64,000 nt of DNA from Chrysemys picta bellii (lineage: Eukaryota > Chordata > Testudines > Emydidae), in assembly GCF_011386835.1 (NCBI RefSeq), contig NC_088791.1, positions 13,020,998 through 13,084,997 on the forward strand, read 5' to 3'. Shown piece after piece: positions 42,870-52,574 of the stretch (position 1 is the stretch's first letter; every line of letters starts with the position of its first letter). Position numbers and translations under genes: made by a program. The notes beneath the pieces were generated by a model. It had not been told where the DNA came from. It saw nothing but the letters and a program-made list of their open reading frames with translations, and made no database searches.

Positions 42870-45800
42870 GTAACGGGGCGCGAGCCGGGTCTACGGGTGC
42901 CGAGAGCGAGCGGGACCGCGGGGTTGGGATGCGGCGAGGGAGGTGCGGCGGCGGCGGCCCAGGGAGCGTCGGGCCTGGGGACGAGCGGAGGGCGGCCGGA
43001 TGGGGGGAGGGGATAGCGGGGGGCTGAGGATAAGGGGGAGGGATCTGTGCAGGGCTGGGGGCTGCAGGGGGCGGGGCTGGCCCCTGGGGGGGGAGACGTG
43101 TGGGAGGGGGGGGCACCCGAACACCCCAGTACCTGGCTCTTGCCTGGTCAGTGAACAGGGCAGGGGGCTGCACCGGGAGTGGCCCTGCTCCGCCCCCTGG
43201 GAGCTGCCCTTGCTCCTTTCCCCCCCAGCGCAGTCACTTCCATGGGAGCTGGAGCATCGGGGCGATGCACTGAGCCGCTGTCAGGCCAGGCCCTTCTCTC
43301 TGGTCAAACCCCACTGATGGGGATAGGAGCTATGCACAAGGTTAAGGGGAGGGGGGTGTTCTGTAAAGCTTGGGGAGGGGGGCTGCTCAGATAAGGAGGA
43401 TTTTATCGTAATGTAGCTTGAATGAAAGATCGCTTCTCTGGACGTTGCTGCTGCTTTAACCTACCAGGGAAGTCAGGTTCACTGCCCCAAAGATCATACG
43501 TGCTTGATAGATGAAATACAGATGAAGGAAGGTGGCAGGAGGGAATGTAAAATCCAGTCCAATTTGTCTGACAGTTTATTTTAAATGTTTTTATTTTAAA
43601 TTATAATGTGAGACCTGTAATTTAATTCATATAATTTATCAGGTGAAGCATGTGAGCAGGTGGACAGTTAGAGGTGGGAGGCCAGCTGAAAGAAGTGAGT
43701 TTATAGTAGCGGGGGTTATAAATTTTAGGGGTAGATGAACAATGCCTGGCAAAAAAGAGAAAAGCTGACCTGCCCTTGTAGGTGACAGAGGCTGCGAACA
43801 TCACAGTGATCTTATCAAATACTGAGGGGAGATATCATCCATTTACTCGTTAATTATCATAGATGCCCTTGTATCTTTTGAAGTTATGGATGTCGGTTTT
43901 CTCCCGTCTCTGAGATTTCCTCCCTGCTATCCCCTGTTTATAGCTGACCATCAATAACAGTTTCTTTGGGATAGTGGGTACTGTACGATGCTGTATGATA
44001 CATTTAATCAGCATTGCATAGCAATAAAGTATTAAACAAAGATGTGCTCTGCCTTGGAAGAAAGGAAAAAGAGAAGATATTAATAAGGTGCAGAATATGA
44101 ATCAACACAGAATAAAATATGTTTTCTGTAGTAGCTTCATTAAGAAGCAACAACACACTTTTACATTTGCAAATATAATTCTCTCATCTCTGGAAAATAG
44201 GAGACTGGTGACTTGTTGGAGTAGCACTTAACACACAATGTTTCTGTTAAATTTCAGGGGCCAGGTCAGGAATATGGCCACTTTGAAGGACAGTAAGTAC
44301 TTCTGATTTGTTTATAATATGGTAGGAGATGGGAGGAATGAGATGTGTTCATAGATTCATAAACTCTAGGACTGGAAGGGACCTCGAGAGGTCATCGAGT
44401 CCAGTCCCCTGCCCTCATGGCAGGACCAAATACTGTCTAGACCATCCCTGATAGACATTTATCTAACCTACTCTTAAATAGCTCCAGAGATGGAGATTCC
44501 ACAACCTCCCTAGGCAATTTATTCCAGTGTTTAACCACCCTGACCATTAGGAACTTTTTCCTAATGTCCAACCTAAACCTCCCTTGCTGCAGTTTAAGCC
44601 CATTGCTTTTTGTTCTATCCTTAGAGGCTAAGATGGACAAGTTTTCTCCCACCTCCTTATGACACCCTTTTAAATACCTGAAAACTGCTATCATGTCCCC
44701 TCTCAGTCTTCTCTTTTCCAAACTAAACAAACCCAGTTCTTTCAGCCTTCCTTCATAGGTCATGTTCTCTAGACCTTTAATCATTCTTGTTGCTCTTCTC
44801 TGGATCTGCTCCAATTTCTCCACATCTTTCTTGAAATGTGATGCCCAGAACTGGACATAATACTCCAGTTGAGGCCTAACTAGCGCAGAGTAGAGCGGAA
44901 GAATGACTTCTCGTGTCTTGCTCACAACACACCTGTTAATACATCCCAGAATCACGTTTGCTTTTTTTGCAACAGCATCACACTGTTGACTCATATTTAG
45001 CTTGTGGTCCACTATAACCCCTAGATCCCTTTCTGCCTTTCTGTTGCAGAGGAGCATTCTTAAAATGCAATATTACCTCAAACTGTAACGGTCTCGGTTC
45101 AGTAAATTGATTATGAAGGAAAATGTCTCTTTTTTTTAAATTCAAAAATGTGGACTTGGAGGCTTTGAAGTTGTGTTGGTCAGAAGACCAGCTCTGCCAG
45201 ATGGGAGACTTTGTCATTTTAGACAATTTATCACCGTCATAAGAGGGTCTTCACAGTCCTGTGTTTGCAGAAGGTTCTTAAACAGAAAAGCTCCGTTACT
45301 GGTGTGGGTAAACCAGAATAAGGGTATGTAACTGAAATTAAAAAAGGCAAGTGCACGAGTAGTTTAAAACTAAATACAAGAAATAAGTTATTTTTCATAT
45401 GCATGTTTACAAAAACCAAGGACTTTGAGAGAAGGCTGCTGTGCCTGCCTTTAACTTTATTCTATTTCCCAAACCTTAATATTGTAGTTACTCATTTTGG
45501 TCATTAAGTTGCTAAACTTCTTTTTGAAAATGGCAAAATTAGTGTCATCATAATATTGGGACTAAGTGGTACAATGCACTAATAAACTCATACTCCTCCA
45601 AATAAGTAAGGTTTAAATGTAGACTTGATAAACAAGGGTAAACTGGTTTCAGCCACGATCTGATTCTGGAGGGTCAGCACTCCTTGTAACTTGTAATCAC
45701 AAAATCACTTGCTGGCTGATCTGTGTTTGGGGGAATAAGCCGGCAGCCACCGATTAAATTGTAAAGAGAAGCTGCTTACCCTGTGACCATTTCTAGTCAA

Positions 45801-48800
45801 TGCTGTCAGCTTCTTGTTTTCATAAGCATGAATTTACCCATAATTAAGCAGTGTTCTTCAAAAAAGACATCATTCAATAAAAGGTAAATGTTTTTTAAGG
45901 AAACTGATTTGTTTTAAAGACACTGTTAAGTTAAAAGCATAACTTCAAAAAAATCTTTGCTGACGTTTTTGCTTATTAAAACAAATAATTTTAAAAATTG
46001 AATTTACTTTTCTGTTTGTTTTTTGTAGACTTTGTGTATTTCTCTCACTTTGGACAATAAAAACAAACCTGTCAGTTTTACTTGTTTTTCATCTTATCAA
46101 ATCACTCTTTTGGGTTTTCATGCATTAGTAAAGAATTCCAATCTCTAGCACAAATACTGCAGGGGAATTTAGTTAGTCTTTGTCTTTTTGAAATCCTTTT
46201 CCATTTCTTTTAGTTTTGTTTTGTTTTTTATTCATAGTAACATTTCTAAAAGTCTTGCCTTGTATAAAAATGTACTTGCTTTGCCAAAATCTAAACTTGG
46301 GACCAAATGTGACTGTGTGTCTTTAAAATATTGAGTTGCATTTACTACAGGGAATAGGCATGATGACTCGAGAGGTGCATTCATGAAAAAGATAGAGACA
46401 GAAGGGGAAAAGTAAGGCCTACGTGAATAGAGCTTTAGCTTAAACCCCGACTGCGTCATTCTCTGGTTTTGGAGATACGAAAAATGTCTCCTTGTAGAAA
46501 GAGTCTGTTCTCCAGGTAAATGCACTACAGGATTAGTTCGATACACGTTTATTTAGGAACGTAAGAATGCCCACACTGGGTGAGACCAATGGTACATCTA
46601 GCCCAGTGGCCAGTGCCAGATGCTTAAGAGGGGATAAAAGAACAAGGCAATCTTCAAGTGATCCATCCGCTGTCATCCGGTCCCAGCATCTGGCCCTCAG
46701 AGGCTTAAGGACCCAGAGCATGGGGTTGCATCCCTGACCATCTTGGCTAATAGCCATTATGGACCTAGCCTCCATGAATTTATGTAGTTCTTTTTTGACT
46801 CCAGCTATAGTTTTGGCATTCACAATATCCTCTGGCAATGAGTTCCATTGGTTGACTGTGTGTTTTATGAAGAAGTACTTCCTTTTGTTTGTTTTAAACC
46901 TGCTGCCTATTAATTTGATTGGGTGACCTGTAGTTCTTGTGTTGTGTGAAGAAGTAAATAACACTTCCTTATTCACTTTCTCCACACCATTGATGATTTT
47001 ATAGACCTCTATCATATCCCCCCTTAGACTCCTCTTTTCCATGCTGTGTAGTCCCAGTCTTTTTAATCTCTCCTCATATAGAAGCTGTTCCATACCCCTA
47101 ATCATTTTTGTTGCCCTTCTCTGTCCCTTTCCATTTCTAATGTATCTTTTTTTGAGATAGGGTGGCCAGAGCTGCATGCAGTATTCAAGGTGTGAGCGTA
47201 CCGTGGATTTATATAGTGGCATTATGATATTTTCTGTTTTATTATCTACCCTTCTCTTAATGGTTTCTAACATTCTGTTCGCTTTTTTGACTGCTGCTGC
47301 AGATTGAGTGGATGTTTTCAGAGAACTATCCATAATGACTCCAACATCTCTTTCTTGAGTGGTAACAGCTAAGTTAGATGCCATCGTTTTTAGTATCAGA
47401 GGGGTAGCCGTGTTAGTCTGAATGTGTAAAAAGCAACAGAGGGTCCTGTGGCACCTTTAAGACTAACAGAAGGTGTTAGTTTTTAGGTGTGTTGGGATTA
47501 TGTTTTCCCCAATTACTTTGCATTTGTCAACATTGAATTTCATCTGCCATTTTGTTGCCCAGTCACCTAGTTTTGAGAGATCCCTTTGTAACTCTTCACA
47601 ATCTTCTTTGGACTTAACTATCTTGAGTAATTTTGCATCTACAAACGTTGCCTCCTCACTGTTTACCCCTTTTTCCAGATTATTTATGAATATGTTGAAC
47701 ATCATTGGACCCGGTACAGATCCTTGAGGGACACTGCTATTTATCTCTCTCCATTCTGAAAACTGACCGTCTATTCCATTTATAGGAAAAAGTGGAGCTC
47801 ACATTCTGTCTAAATTACTGCTTTTATTATTTTGCTAGTTTAAACAGAACTGTAAATGTAATCTCACTTGAATTTTTTTATATTGTCATCTCTCTCTCTC
47901 TATCTTATAGAAGCTGATTAATTTGTGACTGCTAGAAACTTTAGCCCAATTTTAACCCTCAAATGCTTGTAGTTACCAGGCGTTTAAAGTCCATCAAGAA
48001 CATCCAGAAAATTACAAAGTCCATGAAGATGGTTGCTGCAGCGAAGTATGCCAGAGCTGAGAGGGAACTGAAACCAGCTAGAGTGTATGGAGTAGGATCC
48101 TTGGGTAAGAGAAATTGTCTGTGTTGTATCTGACATAAGAATTGAGGGGGAGAATTTCAATAAGACTTGTGCTCCTAAATCCCCTATATGCTTATCAAAC
48201 TTTCTGGGGAAGACTTTCAGAAGGAGAATCCATATCTTAGAGATGATGTGAACTTTAAATATTTTTAAATTCATTTTCTGTTCGCTTCCCTTAAATATTA
48301 TGTCCTATCTTGTAAAAGCTTTTTAGAAAACATAAAGGAATTTCTGCTCCCCGTCTGTTTATAATGGTTATAATGTTTTTGGGTTAGCTCGGAAACAGCA
48401 ACACCTAATAATTTGGGGCCCCCTCCTCTCCTTTCTTGTCCTCTTTCTGCACTCATGTGCCTGTTTGGTACATCTTCAGTTTAAACTTTGCTGTTACTGG
48501 TAAACACGCTATTGCCAAGTGTGGGGAAGGGCGTGCACCGGAGCCATCTTTGGAATGATGTACAAGACTAATGCATTAACACAACAGTGAAACTGACTAG
48601 ACACAGCGCGCGGCCAAATGCACAGAAGTAAACCATTATTTAAAAAGTATCTTTCTGTGTCCGTTATAATAACCTTAAGGGTTAATTATATCATCAATAG
48701 GCAGACAAAAAAAAAAAACAGACAAAAGTGTGAATGGCATCCCTTTAGAAATGGTTCTAGTCAGAATAGGTGCTAATATGTTTAGTCCATGTCAAAATGT

Positions 48801-51800
48801 CTCTTAAGAGACATTGCTAAGGATGAATGCTTGAATGCAACTTTTCCTACTCTCTCTCTCTCTCTCTCATTTTTTTTCCCCCCCAGCTCTCTATGAGAAA
48901 GCAGAAATTAAGGTCCCCGAAGACAAGAAGAAACACCTCATTATTGGTGTGTCCTCTGATCGTGGTCTCTGTGGTGCTATCCATACCTCTGTTGCTAAAG
49001 CCATGAAAACTGAAATTAGCACCCTCTCAGATGCAGGGAAAGAGGTCATGGTGGTTGGAGTGGGTGACAAGTTAAGAGGCCTGCTTCAAAGGTAATCTTT
49101 GAGTAGTAATGCTTTAAATCAGTGGTCTCCAACTTTTTTACACCTAAGATCACTTTTTGAATTTAAGGGCAACCCAGGATCTGCCCTGCCCCACTCACTC
49201 CACCTCCCCCCTGGGTCACTCGCTCTCCCCCACCCTCACTCACTTTCACGGCTGGGGGAGGCGGTTGGGGTTTGGATGCGGGTGCGGGCCCTGGGATGGG
49301 GTTGAGGGATTCACAGTGTGGGAGAGAGCTCCGGGCTGAGCCTGGGGCAGGGGGTTGGTGTGCAGGAGGGGGTTAGGGGTGCAAGCTCTGGGAGGGAGTA
49401 TAGGTGCAGTAGGGGGCTCCGGGCTGGAGCAGAGTGTTGGGGTGCATGGGGTGGTGGGCTGCTGGCTCTGGGAGAGGGCTCAGGGCTAGGGCGGGGGGGT
49501 ATGGGGTGCTGGCTCCAGGAGGGGGTTGGGGTCTGGGCTCCCGCTGGGGAGCACTTAGCTCGGGGGGCTTCCGGTTGGCGGCGTAGGAGGGCTAAGGCAG
49601 GCTCACTCCCTGCCTCGGCCCCACTCAGGCACATCAGCCCCTCCTCCCCATCACAAGCCGGGCCACCTTGCCAGCCAGCAGTGCACCAGGTGACCATACC
49701 ACTCCCCGGAAGGGGCCATCGTACCCCTACGTTTCCTGGGGGGGAACACACGAGACTGTGTGCTCCCCCTCTCTGCAGGCACCGCCCCCGCACCTCCCTT
49801 TGGCCACAGCTCCCCATTCCTGGCCAATGGAGCTGTGGGGGCGGTGCTTGCAGGCAGGAGCAGTGCGCGGAGACCCCTCCCCCGTGTGCTGGCCGCTTCT
49901 GGGAGCGGCATGGGGCCACGGCAGGCAGCCCCGTTATGTTGCCGCAGCTGGAGATCGCGATCGACTGGGAGAGTCTCCAGAATCAACCAGTCATTCGCGA
50001 TCGACGGGTTGGTGAGCACTGCTTTAAATTTTCTATAGTAGAAACTTCAGGGCTATCCTTTAATAAACAGCTTGGAATGCGTAGGCTAATTTATTTTAAA
50101 ATGGCTGTGGAAAAAAAATCAAGTTTCTGTAAAACAAATTCCTGCAATTATGCTAACGTTCTTTTTGCTGAATTGTGTTCTGGGTTAATTGTTGCACTGT
50201 ATTGAACTATGTTGGAATGAGAATGTGATTGCTGACTAGACTCTCACTGTTGTAAAAGTTAGAGGTACATCTCATGAAGCAATTCCAGCGAGCCAAATTT
50301 TAAATAACTAAAATTCCTTTCACCTAGTCCCCAATCCAGAAAAGCACTGATGCATATGCTTAACTATAAGCACACCAGTAGTCCCATTTAAAGTCAGTGG
50401 GTCTATTTGTGTGCTTAAAGCGAAACATGGGCTTAAGTATTTACCTAAATCAAGGCCTATAGTTGGGTTCTACAATAGCACATTGGCTAGGGTTTTACAC
50501 AGGCTTGGTTTTATTTTAGGACACACAATAAACATTTCCTGGTGACATTCAAAGAAGTGGGAAGAAAACCCCCCAGCTTTGGAGATGCTTCAGTGATTGC
50601 CTTAGAGCTGCTAAACTCTGGATATGAATTCGATGAAGGATCTGTCATCTACAATCGATTCAGGCAAGATAAACTGAGACTGGTCTTTCTTTTGTTTTAA
50701 GAGTGCACAGAAAGAAGTGGGATGGAAGGTTTTATGTAGACTCATACAATATATGGAAGTGGTATGTTAGTCCAGTTACGACATCTGAAAACTCATTGTG
50801 ATCTGACATGCTTATTTTTTTGTTTAAAAAGGTCAAGATTTCAAATAATCATAATACATGTGTAAGCTTAGATGTGCTTTAACAATTACTGGAAAGCACA
50901 TACCTGCCAAGAGCAATGTTCTGGGTTCTGTTCTTTATTCCTGTTATAGTTGATGGTGTTACAACAAAAGTAGTATACGAAGTTTTCTGTTCTTGGTTGT
51001 TTGAGGTGTCAGTGTTCACAACAGCACCATGGAATGCTAATCTCAGGTTTTGGAAAACAAAAGTGTTTTTCATCAATTCTTAGATCAGAATTACAGTAGA
51101 GACTTTTTTTTACAGTAATAAAGATCTTTAAAAATCATTTGTCTCATGTAGGTCTGTCATCTCCTACAAGACAGATGAAAAACCTTTCTACTCTCTTGAT
51201 ACAGTTGCTGGTGCTGGTAAGTAGTAAAATTAACTATGCAGTCCGATTCATTGAATCAAACTCTTGAAAGACCATATCTTTCATGGTCTGTCAGTTAGTT
51301 GTCATAACACTACCAGGCAAAGGTAAGCAAAATGGGGTTATGCACTTAAATGTCTGGCAATCCAAGGATGTCATTTGTGAGGGTGGGATTTTTAAGTTAA
51401 GTTGTTTTGGGTTTTTTTTACTACCACATTAGCATGGTTTAGGATTTGGCCTCTGTTGACAGGGACTTGATTTTGCTTATTTTATTTCAAACAAGAAGTT
51501 GTTGAAATTAAAATAAAATTTGATTTCAGTGTGAACGAGGTTGGGTGCTAGGAAGCAAAAACACGTCAGTAAGTTTTTAATGCCACAGTATCTTCAGTAG
51601 GATGTGACTAGTTTTGGGGGTTTTTTTAATCTCCACTCTTACCTATTCTTACAGAAAGCATTAGTATCTATGATGATATTGATGCTGACGTGCTGCGAAA
51701 CTACCAGGAGTTTACATTAGCAAACATCCTCTTCTACTCTCTGAAGGAATCTACCACCAGCGAGCAGAGTGCCAGAATGACTGCTATGGACAACGCTAGC

Positions 51801-52532
51801 AAAAATGCTTGTAAGAATACTCTTGGGGGTGTTTACAGGACTTCAGCAGTCTAGCAGGATTAAGCAGAAGTTCACCATCTCGCTTGTACATTTTCAGTGT
51901 TTGCTATTCTAGCCCATCCCCCTACTCTTCATGTCCCACAATCCTAGTTGCTATCTCTTCAGCCAATACAGCCCTTCCAGACACATCAGCCTTACTCAGT
52001 ACCTAAGAAAAAGGGGGCTGCTGTTCAGTGACATTATATTCGTGGTACCCAGTTCTCTTGATATGAAAGCAAGAGGCTCTGGCGAGAAGTGGAATTCAGG
52101 ATTCCTGTGTAACAGCGTAAAGTACTGGGCTGGCCCTATGACTGCCACGAATACTTTACGCTTTTTCAGTGTCTGTTGATTTGAGATTTCAAAAAGCTCC
52201 GTATACTTTTAATTAAGCCTCTCAAACCCATTGCAATTACTGTGGCATCAATTTTATAGATGGGGAAACTGAAGCAAATTTTTAAATATCTTACCCAGGG
52301 TCACACAGCAAGTTGGTGGACAAGCAATAGAGTTTAGGAGTTGAATCAATTTTTTTCCCCCTACTCTGGCCACAACCACTAAGTTTTTGGAGTAAGGTAC
52401 AGCAGTGTGGCAAACGGGGTGGAACTTGCAGCCATAGGTACTTTTTGGATGACTTAATTTAAAAAAAACCCAAAATGCTAACTAAAATATTATACTATTT
52501 GATCAGCTCTAATTTAGACCCAAAATGTAAGT

Positions 52533-52574
<42 letters not shown>

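Larger units (their letters stand above)
41850..43200. promoter_or_regulatory. CpG island covering the KIN/ATP5F1C bidirectional promoter
   Basis: The stretch is visibly GC-rich with dense CpG, in contrast with AT-rich flanks, and spans both first exons. Islands at shared promoters are typical of housekeeping gene pairs. I estimated the limits by eye. Confidence 0.75.
44293..47972 (+). other. ATP5F1C intron 2 with two CR1 copies
   Basis: Intron of 3.7 kb containing antisense CR1 copies at 44346-45060 and 46547-47780. The stretch 45061-46546 has no recognised element. Confidence 0.75.

Noticed and set aside
42309..43016. 235-codon plus-strand frame in the CpG island
   Set aside because: Proline/arginine-rich translation of the minisatellite and promoter; it overlaps KIN exon 1 and has no family signature.
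46533..47384. 283-codon minus-strand frame as a possible gene
   Set aside because: It is the C-terminal part of CR1 ORF2, followed by the CR1 tail, so it is a LINE remnant and not a host gene.
49318..50205. 295-codon frame in ATP5F1C intron 4
   Set aside because: It lies almost wholly within the hAT-like element defined by perfect 8-bp duplications, and its composition follows the GC-rich interior.
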